From Christensenella sp. UBA3700 (lineage in GTDB: Bacteria; Bacillota; Clostridia; Christensenellales; UBA3700), in contig DFIJ01000091.1 in assembly GCA_002372775.1 (NCBI GenBank), positions 1 through 25,801 on the forward strand: DNA of 25,801 bases, given 5' to 3'. Below the pieces are notes generated by a model. That model was not told where the DNA came from. It worked only from the letters and a program-made list of their open reading frames with translations, and did no database searches. The translations under genes and the position numbers were made by a program. Shown one piece after another: positions 9,458-17,663 of the stretch (position 1 is the stretch's first letter; every line of letters begins with the position of its first letter).

Positions 9458-9640
9458 TCAACATTGATGTGGATAAAGTTGATAAGTTATTAGATAGTTA
9501 TACATAATTTATCAACAATAGAAATTCTTTAAATATCAGTATTTATCGGAGTTTTTAGAGTTATCAACATTTTCCACATTATTATTATAAAAACTATTAT
9601 CAATGTTATAATATATATAACTAATAAATAATTATATGAG
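9441..9640. other. oriC, downstream box cluster and AT-rich unwinding region
   Basis: Boxes: TTATCCAAA (9441-9449), perfect TGTGGATAA (9468-9476, minus) abutting AGTTGATAA (9477-9485, minus), TTATCAACA (9509-9517), and TTATCAACA (9561-9569) abutting TTTTCCACA (9570-9578). The two abutting pairs are mirror images: 16 of 18 positions agree when one is reverse-complemented. From about 9579 to 9637 the sequence is almost pure A/T and is the best candidate for the DNA unwinding element. With the array before dnaA this makes a bipartite origin as in B. subtilis. Unwinding position is inferred. Confidence 0.8.
9604..9612 (+). promoter_or_regulatory. dnaN extended -10 promoter
   Basis: TGTTATAAT, a perfect -10 with an upstream TG; no good -35 at 16-18 bp. 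The leader would be about 30 nt and contains GAGAGGT (9638-9644). Confidence 0.5.
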
Positions 9641-9649
9641 AGGTAAAAG

Positions 9650-10750
9650 ATGATTTTTTCATGTAACACACTAGATCTTGCAGATGCTTTATCTAAGATA
9701 TCTTTAGCTTTACCACAAAGAAAGTTATCAGCTATTTTAGAAGGTATTAAAATGGAAGCTGAAGGAGATTTTGTTAAGTTAACAACAACAAACATGGATT
9801 TCACTATCATTAAATTAATTAAAGCTGATGTAAAGATGAGTGGTGAGGTTCTTGTTCCAGGTAAAATTTTTGAAGAATATATTAAAAAGTTTAATACTGA
9901 TTCAGAAATTGAAATTTCAGATGAAGATGATAAATTAATTATTAATTGTATGGATAATAAGACTTCATTAAATATTTTAAATATATCTGAATATCCTGTT
10001 ATTAAAGATTATGAATATGATTATAAAATTTCTTTATTACAAAAAGATTTTAAAGATTTAATTAATAAAACTGCATTCTCTTCTAATATGAATGATGATA
10101 ATAGACCTGTATTAAAAGGTTGTTTATTAAAAATAGAAGATAGCACAATTCAAAGTATTGCATTAGATGGTTTTAGAATGGCTATCTGTAAGAAATTATT
10201 AGATAAAGATTATCCAGCAACTGAAATTAATATTGCAGCAAAAGATTTATTAAAGATTACTAAGTTATTAGAAAATGATGAAGAAGATGTTAATTTATGT
10301 TTTGCTAATAAAAAGTTAGTTGTAGAAGTTAAAGATATGAAGATTATTTGTACTCCAATTGAAGGAAAATTTGTTAATTATCAAGCTTCTATTCCTAAGA
10401 GTTTTGAAACAGAAATTACAGTTAATACAAGAATGTTAGAAGGATCTATTGATAGAGTTTCTACATTAGCTAAATTTGAAAAATCAAATTTAATTAAAAC
10501 AGAAGTTAAAGGAAATATTTTATCTATTAGTTCTAATTCTGAATTTGGTGAATCAAATGAAAATATTAATGTTCTTGCAAAAGGAAAAGATACATTAGTT
10601 GGATATAATTCAAAATATATTACAGATTGCTTAAGAAACATCTCAGATGAATATGTTGTAATTAAGATGAATTATACAAGCCCAAGTATTATTACTGGTG
10701 TTGAAGATAGTGATTATTTATATTTGATTTTACCTGTAAGATATAGATAA
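9650..10750 (+). CDS. dnaN: DNA polymerase III beta sliding clamp
   Basis: Ring-shaped processivity clamp for replicative polymerase. 366 residues, the usual length for three clamp domains. Recognisable features are the N-terminus MIFSCNTLDLADALSKI, the mid-protein LKGCLLKIEDSTIQSIALDGFRMA, and the canonical C-terminus ending YLILPVRYR (LPVR hydrophobic-pocket motif). The GAGAGGT ribosome-binding site, 5 nt before ATG, fixes the start and contrasts with the site-less dnaA start. Codon use is extremely AT-rich, with TTA for nearly all leucines. A strong terminator follows. Confidence 0.96.
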   Translation: MIFSCNTLDLADALSKISLALPQRKLSAILEGIKMEAEGDFVKLTTTNMDFTIIKLIKADVKMSGEVLVPGKIFEEYIKKFNTDSEIEISDEDDKLIINCMDNKTSLNILNISEYPVIKDYEYDYKISLLQKDFKDLINKTAFSSNMNDDNRPVLKGCLLKIEDSTIQSIALDGFRMAICKKLLDKDYPATEINIAAKDLLKITKLLENDEEDVNLCFANKKLVVEVKDMKIICTPIEGKFVNYQASIPKSFETEITVNTRMLEGSIDRVSTLAKFEKSNLIKTEVKGNILSISSNSEFGESNENINVLAKGKDTLVGYNSKYITDCLRNISDEYVVIKMNYTSPSIITGVEDSDYLYLILPVRYR

Positions 10751-10772
10751 TAATAATTAATTATAATTATTA

Positions 10773-10808
10773 AAGGACTTCTAAATTAATAGGAGTCCTT
10801 GTTTTTTT
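10773..10808 (+). terminator. Terminator between dnaN and rsmG
   Basis: Stem AAGGACT / AGTCCTT (10773-10779 and 10794-10800), extendable by one wobble and one GC pair, followed by G and seven T. It serves dnaN on the plus strand; on the minus strand the trailing sequence is only moderately T-rich, so it may also stop rsmG. Confidence 0.88.
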
Positions 10809-10809
10809 A

Positions 10810-11502
10810 TTAAAGTGGGTTAGTTCTTGGTTTGTTTCCAGATCTTGGATATTTGTTTAAACAATTATTAGTTTTTATAACCTCTAATAAGCATCTAAAA
10901 TCGCCATTTGGAAGAGATAATATATATTTATTAGAAATCTTTGAATTTAATAAATTAAAGGCATTTTTGGCTTCATTAATTTCTTCATCTATATTACTTC
11001 CTTTATAGGCAATTAATTTACCATTAATTTTTAATAATGGAATAGTATATTCAAGTAATATATTTAAAGGAGCTACTGCTCTTGCTATTGTATAATCAAA
11101 TCTATTTTTATTCTTAATTGCAAAATCTTCTACTCTTGCATGTATACATTCACAATTCTTTAATTCTAGTTTATTAATAACTTCATTTAAGAAATTTACT
11201 CTTTTATTTAATGAATCAACTAAAACAAAATGACTGTCATTTTTTAATATAGCAAGTGGAATTGATGGAAAGCCTGCCCCTGCACCAATATCACAAATTA
11301 AAGAATTATTATTTATATAGTTATATGAAGAAATAGAATCTATAAAATGTTTTATTTCAACATCTTTTTTATCTGTAATAGAGGTTAAATTAAACTTATT
11401 ATTCCATTCAATTAAAAGATCATAATAAATACTAAATTTATTTAAAATTTTATCTATGTTTTGAATTTTTAATGATTCTAAATAATTCTTTAATTCTTCC
11501 AT
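10810..11502 (-). CDS. rsmG: 16S rRNA (guanine-527-N7)-methyltransferase RsmG
   Basis: SAM-dependent methyltransferase for G527 of 16S rRNA (GidB family). 230 residues, normal length. The SAM-binding motif CDIGAGAGFPSIPLAI is preceded by HFIDSI and followed by the conserved RAVAPLNILLEY segment. Its ATG overlaps the mnmG stop by one base (TAATG) and has no independent Shine-Dalgarno, so translation is probably coupled to mnmG. The mnmG-rsmG pairing is the common one, but here the pair converges on dnaN. Confidence 0.95.
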   Translation of the reverse strand: MEELKNYLESLKIQNIDKILNKFSIYYDLLIEWNNKFNLTSITDKKDVEIKHFIDSISSYNYINNNSLICDIGAGAGFPSIPLAILKNDSHFVLVDSLNKRVNFLNEVINKLELKNCECIHARVEDFAIKNKNRFDYTIARAVAPLNILLEYTIPLLKINGKLIAYKGSNIDEEINEAKNAFNLLNSKISNKYILSLPNGDFRCLLEVIKTNNCLNKYPRSGNKPRTNPL

Positions 11503-13367
11503 TATTGTTTTTTAGATAGATATACAAGTAAAACTGTAATATCTGCTGGAGATACTCCACTAATTCTAGAAGCTTGACCTAAATTTAATGGTTTTATTTT
11601 ATCTAATTTTTGTCTAGCTTCAATTCTTAATCCTAAAATCTTAGAATAATCTATATCTTTTGGAAGTAATTTATTCTCTAATTTTTTATTATTAGAAATG
11701 ATGTTTTCTTCCTTATCTAAATAACCAGCATATTTAATATCTGTTGTAACTTCTTCTAAGTATCTTAAATCATAAGATTTAAAATCTTCAAAGAAATTAT
11801 AAATATCTTTTGCATTTATAGATGATCTTTTTAACATAGCTTCATATGTTAAACCATTAGAAGGAATAGATTCATTTAAAGATTCAAATAAAGGACCATA
11901 TAATTTTGGAGAAATAGATTTCTTTAATAATTCTTTTAATCCTTTTATTTGTTCTACTTTATTTAAATATCTTTCCCATCTATCATCTTTAACAAGACCA
12001 ACTTTTCTACCAATAGGAGTTAATCTTAAATCTGCATTTTCTTGTCTTAAGATTAATCTATGTTCTGCTCTTGCAGTCATCATTCTATATGGTTCATTAG
12101 TTCCTTTAGTAACTAAATCATCAACAAGAACTCCAAGATATGAAGAATCTCTAGTTAAAACTACTTGTTCTTCACCTTTTACATATTGTCCGGCGTTAAT
12201 ACCAGCTAAAATACCTTGAGCTGCAGCTTCTTCATAGCCAGAACTACCATTAATTTGGCCAGCTAAGAATAATCCATCTACACCCTTAACCATTAATGAT
12301 GAATTTAATGCAAGAGAATCTATACAATCATATTCGATAGCATAAGCAAATCTCATAAACTTACAATGTTCAAGACCAATAACTGAATGATACATTTGAA
12401 TTTGAACATCAAAAGGCATAGAAGAACTCATACCTTGAATGTACATTTCATTAGAAAAAGCACTTTCTGGTTCTACGAAAATTTGATGTCTTTCTTTATC
12501 TTGGAATCTCATAATCTTATCTTCAATAGAAGGACAATATCTTGGTCCAATACTATGGATACTACCATTATATAGAGGAGATCTATGAATATTAGCCATA
12601 ATAATATCTCTAGTTTCTTTAGTAGTATATGTTAAATAACAAGGTTCTTTATTTTCAATAAAGCCATCTGTCATGAAAGAGAATGGATATAAATCTTTAT
12701 CTCCATTTTGAATTTCCATTTTAGAAAAATCTATAGATTTTTTATCTATTCTAGCAGGAGTACCTGTTTTAAAACGTCTTGTTGGAATACCTAATTTTAA
12801 TAAAGAGTTAGTTAATTCAGTAGCTCTTGCAAAACCGTTAGGACCAACTTTTTGAGTCCAATCACCAATAATAATATTTGCATTTAAATAAACACCAGTT
12901 GCTACAACTATTGCTTTGCAATAGAAAACTTGTCCTAGTGTTGTTTTTATTCCACAAACTTTACCACCTTCAGTTAAAACTTCAGCTACTTCTCCTTGAA
13001 GAACAGTAAGGTTTTCTTCCTCTTCAAGAACATGTTTCATATATAAGTGATAAGCTGTCTTATCTGCTTGTGCACGTAACGATTGAACAGCTGATCCTTT
13101 TCCTAAGTTTAACATTCTTAGTTGTAAAGCATTTTTGTCTGTTGAAATACCCATTTGACCACCAAGAGCGTCAATTTCTCTAACTAAGTGACCTTTTGAT
13201 GTTCCTCCAATAGAAGGGTTGCATGGCATAAATGAAATAGCATTTAAAGATAAAGTAACAACAAGAGTCTTAAGTCCCATTCTAGATAAAGCTAAGCAAG
13301 CTTCTACTCCAGCATGGCCGGCTCCTATAACAATTGCATCATAATTTTTATCGTAAATTTCACTCAT
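11502..13367 (-). CDS. mnmG: tRNA uridine-5-carboxymethylaminomethyl modification enzyme MnmG (GidA)
   Basis: FAD-dependent partner of MnmE; together they make cmnm5U at the wobble position of several tRNAs. Starting at ATG 13367 the protein has 621 residues, the family length, beginning MSEIYDKNYDAIVIGAGHAGVEA with the FAD Rossmann motif GxGxxG. Other landmarks are CNPSIGGTSKGHLVREIDALGG, a region ending KTGTPARID, and RMMTARAEHRLILRQENADLRL. An upstream in-frame ATG (13403) would add 12 residues across the promoter and is rejected. TATAAT ends 6 nt before the ATG with no Shine-Dalgarno, so a leaderless mRNA is predicted. Divergent from mnmE, its functional partner. Confidence 0.96.
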   Translation of the reverse strand: MSEIYDKNYDAIVIGAGHAGVEACLALSRMGLKTLVVTLSLNAISFMPCNPSIGGTSKGHLVREIDALGGQMGISTDKNALQLRMLNLGKGSAVQSLRAQADKTAYHLYMKHVLEEEENLTVLQGEVAEVLTEGGKVCGIKTTLGQVFYCKAIVVATGVYLNANIIIGDWTQKVGPNGFARATELTNSLLKLGIPTRRFKTGTPARIDKKSIDFSKMEIQNGDKDLYPFSFMTDGFIENKEPCYLTYTTKETRDIIMANIHRSPLYNGSIHSIGPRYCPSIEDKIMRFQDKERHQIFVEPESAFSNEMYIQGMSSSMPFDVQIQMYHSVIGLEHCKFMRFAYAIEYDCIDSLALNSSLMVKGVDGLFLAGQINGSSGYEEAAAQGILAGINAGQYVKGEEQVVLTRDSSYLGVLVDDLVTKGTNEPYRMMTARAEHRLILRQENADLRLTPIGRKVGLVKDDRWERYLNKVEQIKGLKELLKKSISPKLYGPLFESLNESIPSNGLTYEAMLKRSSINAKDIYNFFEDFKSYDLRYLEEVTTDIKYAGYLDKEENIISNNKKLENKLLPKDIDYSKILGLRIEARQKLDKIKPLNLGQASRISGVSPADITVLLVYLSKKQ

Positions 13368-13373
13368 AGCGCA

Positions 13374-13403
13374 ATTATAACATAGCTTTTTAAACATTGG
13401 CAA
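13374..13403 (-). promoter_or_regulatory. mnmG promoter (predicted leaderless)
   Basis: Minus strand: -35 TTGCCA (13403-13398), 18-bp spacer, -10 TATAAT (13379-13374), then 6 nt (TGCGCT) to the ATG. The -35 overlaps the mnmE -35 by five bases. Confidence 0.65.
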
Positions 13404-13426
13404 ACATAACTATGTTATGTTATAAT
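13397..13426 (+). promoter_or_regulatory. mnmE promoter (predicted leaderless)
   Basis: -35 TTGGCA (13397-13402), 18-bp spacer, -10 TATAAT (13421-13426), then 7 nt to ATG 13434. The two divergent promoters share the heptamer TTGGCAA, so two polymerases cannot bind together. Confidence 0.65.
13403..13421. promoter_or_regulatory. Perfect inverted repeat inside the mnmE promoter spacer
   Basis: AACATAAC-TAT-GTTATGTT, two perfect 8-bp arms with a 3-bp centre, filling the space between the mnmE -35 and -10. The related string CTATGTTAT also precedes the mnmG -10. Candidate operator for the divergent pair; the binding factor is unknown. Confidence 0.45.
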
Positions 13427-13433
13427 TTTGGGT

Positions 13434-14768
13434 ATGAAAACAATAGCAACTATATCGACACCAATAGGAAGTGGAGCCATTGGAATTATAAGAATGAGTG
13501 GAGATAAAGCACTAGAAATAGCTGCAAAAATGTTCACTACAAAAAAACTTAATTCCTTCTTAGAGGCAACACCAAACTATATGTATTATGGAACAATATC
13601 CACATCTACAATTAAAGATATGGTTTTAGCTGTTTATTTTAAAGCACCAGCATCTTATACAGGAGAAGATTTAGTAGAATTCCAATGTCATGGTGGAATT
13701 AGACTTGTTGAAGAAATTTTTAAAGGATGTTTAGAAAATGGTGCTGATGTTGCTGATAAAGGTGAATTTACAAAAAGAGCCTTTTTAAATGGAAAAATCT
13801 CATTGTCTGATGCTGAAGGTATTATAGATATGATTAATGCAGAATCTATATCTGCTATTAATGCTGGTTATAGATTATCTAAAGGCGGTATTTCAGATAA
13901 ACTTTCACAAATACAAGATAAAATCTTATATTGTGTTTCTCAATTAGAAGCTAGTTTAGATTATCCAGATGAGATGGAAGATGAAAGCAAGATAGATTGC
14001 AATAAGGAACTAAGTCAAGATTTAATAGATTTAAAAAATCTATTAAATACATCAAATGTTGGCGGATATATAAAGAAAGGTATATCTGTTGCTATCGTTG
14101 GTATAGCAAATGTTGGTAAGTCTTCCCTACTTAACAAATTATTAGGAAGAGAAAGAGCTATTGTTACTAATATTGCTGGAACAACAAGAGATAGTATAGA
14201 AGAAAGTATTGAAGTAAATGGAATACTATTAAAACTGATTGATACTGCAGGAATTAGAGAAACAGAAGACGTTGTTGAATCTATAGGTGTTGAAAGAAGC
14301 TTAGAAGCAGCTAAATCAAGCGATATAGTAGTATTTATTACAGAAAGTGGTAGAGAATTAAATAGCGAAGAAAAAGGTATCTTAGAAAAGATAAAAGATA
14401 AGAAGTTTATTAAGGTTTATAATAAGAGCGATAAGGTTGCTCCTCTTTCTAATCAAAATGATGGAATAGTTATAAGTGCAAAGAAAGGAGAAGGAATAGA
14501 TTTATTAAAAGAAAGTATTGTAAATACTTTTGTAACTAATGGTATAGATTCTTCTTCTGTTGTTATTACAAACCAAAGACACGCAGAAGCTATTAGAAAA
14601 GCTATAAATTTTATAGAAGAAACTTTAAAGACATTAGATACACAACCATTAGAATTAACATTAGTTGATCTAAGAAATGCATACTTTACTTTAGGAGAAA
14701 TCACAGGTAATTGTGCAACTGAAGATATTATTGATAATATTTTCGCTAAATTCTGTTTAGGTAAGTAA
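13434..14768 (+). CDS. mnmE: tRNA modification GTPase MnmE (TrmE)
   Basis: GTPase partner of MnmG in wobble-uridine modification; also formyl-THF binding. From ATG 13434 the protein has 444 residues starting MKTIATISTPIGSGAIGIIRMSG, a typical N-terminus. The N-terminal domain has TGEDLVEFQCHGG. The inserted G domain has G1 GIANVGKSS, G2 GTTRD, G3 DTAG and G4 NKSD. The C-terminus ends FCLGK with the conserved catalytic Cys. A TTG two codons upstream is unlikely as the start. The start has no usable Shine-Dalgarno and is 7 nt after TATAAT. parB follows one base after the stop and is probably cotranscribed. Confidence 0.96.
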   Translation: MKTIATISTPIGSGAIGIIRMSGDKALEIAAKMFTTKKLNSFLEATPNYMYYGTISTSTIKDMVLAVYFKAPASYTGEDLVEFQCHGGIRLVEEIFKGCLENGADVADKGEFTKRAFLNGKISLSDAEGIIDMINAESISAINAGYRLSKGGISDKLSQIQDKILYCVSQLEASLDYPDEMEDESKIDCNKELSQDLIDLKNLLNTSNVGGYIKKGISVAIVGIANVGKSSLLNKLLGRERAIVTNIAGTTRDSIEESIEVNGILLKLIDTAGIRETEDVVESIGVERSLEAAKSSDIVVFITESGRELNSEEKGILEKIKDKKFIKVYNKSDKVAPLSNQNDGIVISAKKGEGIDLLKESIVNTFVTNGIDSSSVVITNQRHAEAIRKAINFIEETLKTLDTQPLELTLVDLRNAYFTLGEITGNCATEDIIDNIFAKFCLGK

Positions 14769-14769
14769 T

Positions 14770-15639
14770 ATGGCAAAGAAAGATTTAACAGTTTTTGAAA
14801 TAAAAGATTATAAGACATACGATAAAGAAGGAAATCTAAACGAAGGTATTAGAGAATTAAACATCGATGCCATTGTTCCTAATCCTAATCAACCAAGAAA
14901 AACTTTTGATTCTGATTCTATAAAAGAACTAAGCAAGACAATTAAAAGACTTGGTTTAATTCAACCTATTGTTGTTACAGAAAATGATAACAAGTATTTG
15001 ATTGTTGCTGGAGAAAGAAGATTTAGAGCAGCAAAATTAGCGGGATTAACAAAGGTTCCTGTAATAGTAAAAGAGTTATCTAAAAAGCAAATTGATGAAA
15101 TTGCTTTAATTGAAAATATTCAAAGACAAAACTTAAATCCAATAGAAGAAGCTTTAGCATATAAGAATTTTATAAAAGAGTATTCCCTAACACAAGACGA
15201 GTTCTCTACAAATATAGGCAAATCTAGACCATATGTTACAAATATGCTAAGATTGCTTACCCTACCAGAAGATATTCAAGAATTAGTATCATCTGGCCGT
15301 CTAAGCAGCGGTCACGCAAGAGCTCTTTTAGGCATAGAAGACGAAACAATTCAAAGAACATTAGCAAGAGCAGCATGTGATAAGCAAATGAGCGTAAGAC
15401 AGCTTGAAACTATTGTTCATAATAAGAATAATCCAGAGAATAAAAAGACAATAAAACCAGTTCTTTCTGTAGAACTAAAGCAACTTGTTAATACTATGCA
15501 AAGAGTATTTGCTACTAATGTAAAATTAAAGGGTAATAACCAAAAAGGAAGAATCCTAATTGATTATTACACCCCAGATGATCTTGATCGAATTATTGAA
15601 TTAATTGAAATTCTTAAAAAGAAAAACAATTTAAATTAG
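14770..15639 (+). CDS. parB: ParB/Spo0J-type chromosome partitioning protein
   Basis: CTP-dependent DNA clamp that loads at parS near oriC and helps segregate chromosomes and recruit SMC. 289 residues, typical for chromosomal ParB. The N-terminal domain has VPNPNQPRKTF and the CTP-binding GERRFRAAKLAGL. The central part has ALIENIQRQNLNPIEEALAYKNF and the helix-turn-helix IGKSRPYVTNMLRLLTLP with GHARALLG. A C-terminal dimerisation region follows. It could alternatively be the paralogue Noc; only one copy is in the window and no parA is present, which is unusual since parA normally precedes parB. AGGT lies 7 nt before the ATG. Its stop overlaps the khpB stop on the other strand. Confidence 0.92.
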   Translation: MAKKDLTVFEIKDYKTYDKEGNLNEGIRELNIDAIVPNPNQPRKTFDSDSIKELSKTIKRLGLIQPIVVTENDNKYLIVAGERRFRAAKLAGLTKVPVIVKELSKKQIDEIALIENIQRQNLNPIEEALAYKNFIKEYSLTQDEFSTNIGKSRPYVTNMLRLLTLPEDIQELVSSGRLSSGHARALLGIEDETIQRTLARAACDKQMSVRQLETIVHNKNNPENKKTIKPVLSVELKQLVNTMQRVFATNVKLKGNNQKGRILIDYYTPDDLDRIIELIEILKKKNNLN

Positions 15640-16217
15640 AAGAATCTTCTTTTTTCTCCACCAAAAGATTTCATCTTTTGACTATATCTATTTAATCCAG
15701 ATGGAGCTGTAGAAACTCTTTCTTGGCTAGATTCTTGCTTGCGAGGTTGTGCAGGCTTATCATATGTTTTCTTTACTCTATTTGGCTTAATTACAACGCA
15801 TCTATTTGGTTCTTCACCTTCGCTTTCTGTTGTAACATACTTATCTTCAGCTAAAGCTGAGTGAATAACTCTTCTTTCAAAAGGATTCATTGGCTCTAAT
15901 TTCTTAGGACGACCAGATTTAGCAACTTGGAAAGCTAAATTCTTAGCAAGTTTAGATAGAGTTGCTTCTCTTTTGTTTCTATAGCCTTCGCCATCAATTA
16001 CAAGTCTCTTCTTTTGTTCTTTTGTCTTATTGATTAATAGAAGTGTTAGATATTGAATGCTATCTAAAACATCTCCTCTATATCCGATTAGAACAGAAGC
16101 ATCAGGTCCAACTAAATCAACCTTGTATTCTTCTTCTGTTTCGCTAACATTAACTTCGCATTGTAGGTTTAACTTTTCAATAATACCCTCAATAAAACTT
16201 TTAATAGTTTCTACCAT
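15636..16217 (-). CDS. khpB: RNA-binding protein KhpB/Jag (KH and R3H domains)
   Basis: Cytoplasmic RNA-binding protein that in Gram-positives pairs with KhpA and affects cell-wall synthesis and division. 193 residues. The KH domain carries GPDASVLIGYRGDVLDSIQYL (about 33-53, with a GYRGD version of the GxxG loop). The R3H domain has MNPFERRVIHSALAED and TESEGEEPNRCVVI. The N-terminal Jag_N domain of many family members is missing: the KH region begins almost at once. The C-terminal 40-45 residues are basic, low-complexity and probably disordered. The AGAGGTGA site fixes the start. It is the last gene of the rpmH operon, 13 bp after yidC. Confidence 0.93.
   Translation of the reverse strand: MVETIKSFIEGIIEKLNLQCEVNVSETEEEYKVDLVGPDASVLIGYRGDVLDSIQYLTLLLINKTKEQKKRLVIDGEGYRNKREATLSKLAKNLAFQVAKSGRPKKLEPMNPFERRVIHSALAEDKYVTTESEGEEPNRCVVIKPNRVKKTYDKPAQPRKQESSQERVSTAPSGLNRYSQKMKSFGGEKRRFF
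15638..15655 (+). terminator. Possible weak terminator at the parB stop
   Basis: AGAAG-AAT-CTTCT followed by five T, beginning at the parB stop codon. The stem is only 5 bp, and it lies inside the 3' end of khpB on the other strand. A second inverted repeat (CAAAAGAT-TTC-ATCTTTTG, 15662-15680) follows but has no T run. Confidence 0.35.
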
Positions 16218-16230
16218 AAAAAATCACCTC

Positions 16231-17436
16231 TTATTTCTTATCTGATATGACAACAACGCCACTGTTGATCTCTTCTTTCTTTTCTTTTTGCTTAAGAATG
16301 AAGTTGATAACAAGTGTTGTTAAAGTAGATAATACGTTGCTTATGAAATAATAGATAGCAAACGCAGCACTATATAACATTGAGAAGACAGCTAACATTA
16401 ATGGCATCATATATGTCATCATCTTTGTTGTCTTTTGTTGTTGTTCTATTTGTTCTTTTGTTCCTACAGTTTGTTGAACTTGGTTCTTTTGCATAATAAA
16501 TGTAGATAAGAAACTTGTTAATAAAGAAAGGATAGGAAGAATAAAGTAACCATTCCACTTCTTAAAGTCCCAAGTATCTTCTTTGTTGAACTTCGCCATA
16601 GAAGAAGAAACTAAGTTATTATACTTTGTATGCATGATAGTGTCGCTTTCGTCGGCACCAATACCACCAACACCTGTAGATATAAATGAATCATAATTAG
16701 GAATAACTGTTGTTCCTATATCTGATTTAAATACGTTTTTAACCCATAACCAGCCAACTTTGTCTAGGTTTGCTTCATAAACTTCACAAAGTTTTTCATT
16801 TAGAATATTAAATGCAACAAGGTCTTTTTCCTTTAATGCATCGTATTCAATAAATCCACCATCTAAGTTTACAAAAGCATCATTTTCTTTTGCATTGCAG
16901 AATTCTTTTAATTTGCTCCATTTTTGATTGTAAGAAGCATTTTCCCAATCTGCAGAAACTTCTGCTTGTTTTTCAGGTGCTAATTGGTTGTAGTTATAAT
17001 CAACTATATATTCAACATATTTAGCGTCCAAGTCTTCTACAAGGACTTCGTTTTCATAAGTTACAAGAGCTCTAAAACCAGCAAACACAACAAAGAATAC
17101 AACCATTGTTACGATTAATGGTATGCAAGATGAAAAGATATTAATCTTTTCATTACGTTGTAATTCAAATTGTTTTTGTTTTAAAAGATCTGGATTTCTT
17201 CCATATTGTCTTTCAAGTTTCTCTAGTTTTGGTTTTAAAGCAGCCATCTTCTTTTGTTGTTTGCGCATAGAAACTCTTTGCCAAACATCAAGAGGAGAAA
17301 GCACAAGCTTTAATAAAATACTAAAGACAACTACGGTCCATCCGAAGTTGCCAATACCATTATATAAAAGCTCTAGTAGTTTTCCTATCCAGTTAGTTAA
17401 ACTTGCCGACAGGATAGCATTTGTTATAAAAGCCAT
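16231..17436 (-). CDS. yidC: Membrane protein insertase YidC/SpoIIIJ family
   Basis: Inserts and folds membrane proteins, alone or with Sec. 401 residues against about 260 for typical Gram-positive YidC. TM1 at about 32-50 carries a lysine (K43, ILLKLVLSPLD) at the position of the groove arginine. A charged cytoplasmic hairpin spans about 51-98, then TM2 100-122, TM3 297-316, TM4 343-355 and TM5 358-382. The excess length is one extracytoplasmic region between TM2 and TM3 (about 123-295) that keeps the family-like GWLWVKNVFKSDI at 228-240 but has large insertions around it. No lipobox is seen. The AGAGGA site lies inside the end of yidD, which overlaps this gene by 13 bp. Confidence 0.93.
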   Translation of the reverse strand: MAFITNAILSASLTNWIGKLLELLYNGIGNFGWTVVVFSILLKLVLSPLDVWQRVSMRKQQKKMAALKPKLEKLERQYGRNPDLLKQKQFELQRNEKINIFSSCIPLIVTMVVFFVVFAGFRALVTYENEVLVEDLDAKYVEYIVDYNYNQLAPEKQAEVSADWENASYNQKWSKLKEFCNAKENDAFVNLDGGFIEYDALKEKDLVAFNILNEKLCEVYEANLDKVGWLWVKNVFKSDIGTTVIPNYDSFISTGVGGIGADESDTIMHTKYNNLVSSSMAKFNKEDTWDFKKWNGYFILPILSLLTSFLSTFIMQKNQVQQTVGTKEQIEQQQKTTKMMTYMMPLMLAVFSMLYSAAFAIYYFISNVLSTLTTLVINFILKQKEKKEEINSGVVVISDKK

Positions 17437-17663
17437 TTTGATTTTCCTCTAAAGTTATCTTTAACAGGGGCAAATCCTCCTTTTTCAAAAGGATTACAAT
17501 TTAAAATTCTCCAAAGTCCCCTAGGAATACCTCTTAAATAGCCATATTTCTCAATGGCTTGTCCCATATAAGCGGAGCAAGAAGGCGTATAAATGCAGGA
17601 ATCTGGAAATAAAGGATTTAAGAAATTTTTATAATAAGCTAATAAAACCTTTCCGATGAACAT
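17424..17663 (-). CDS. yidD: Membrane protein insertion efficiency factor YidD
   Basis: Small membrane-associated protein that assists YidC-dependent insertion. 79 residues, usual size. The conserved segment SCIYTPSCSAYMGQAIEKYG with its cysteines, then RGIPRGLWRILNCNPFEKGG, is the family hallmark. The start ATG overlaps the rnpA stop by one base (TAATG), with AAGGAAG upstream inside rnpA. Sits in the standard rnpA-yidD-yidC order. Confidence 0.95.
   Translation of the reverse strand: MFIGKVLLAYYKNFLNPLFPDSCIYTPSCSAYMGQAIEKYGYLRGIPRGLWRILNCNPFEKGGFAPVKDNFRGKSKWLL

Noticed and set aside
17123..17452. Long plus-strand frame opposite yidC
   Set aside because: Shadow of the yidC reading frame: no start signal and no family resemblance. 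The same applies to the other antisense frames in gyrA, gyrB, mazG and tilS.
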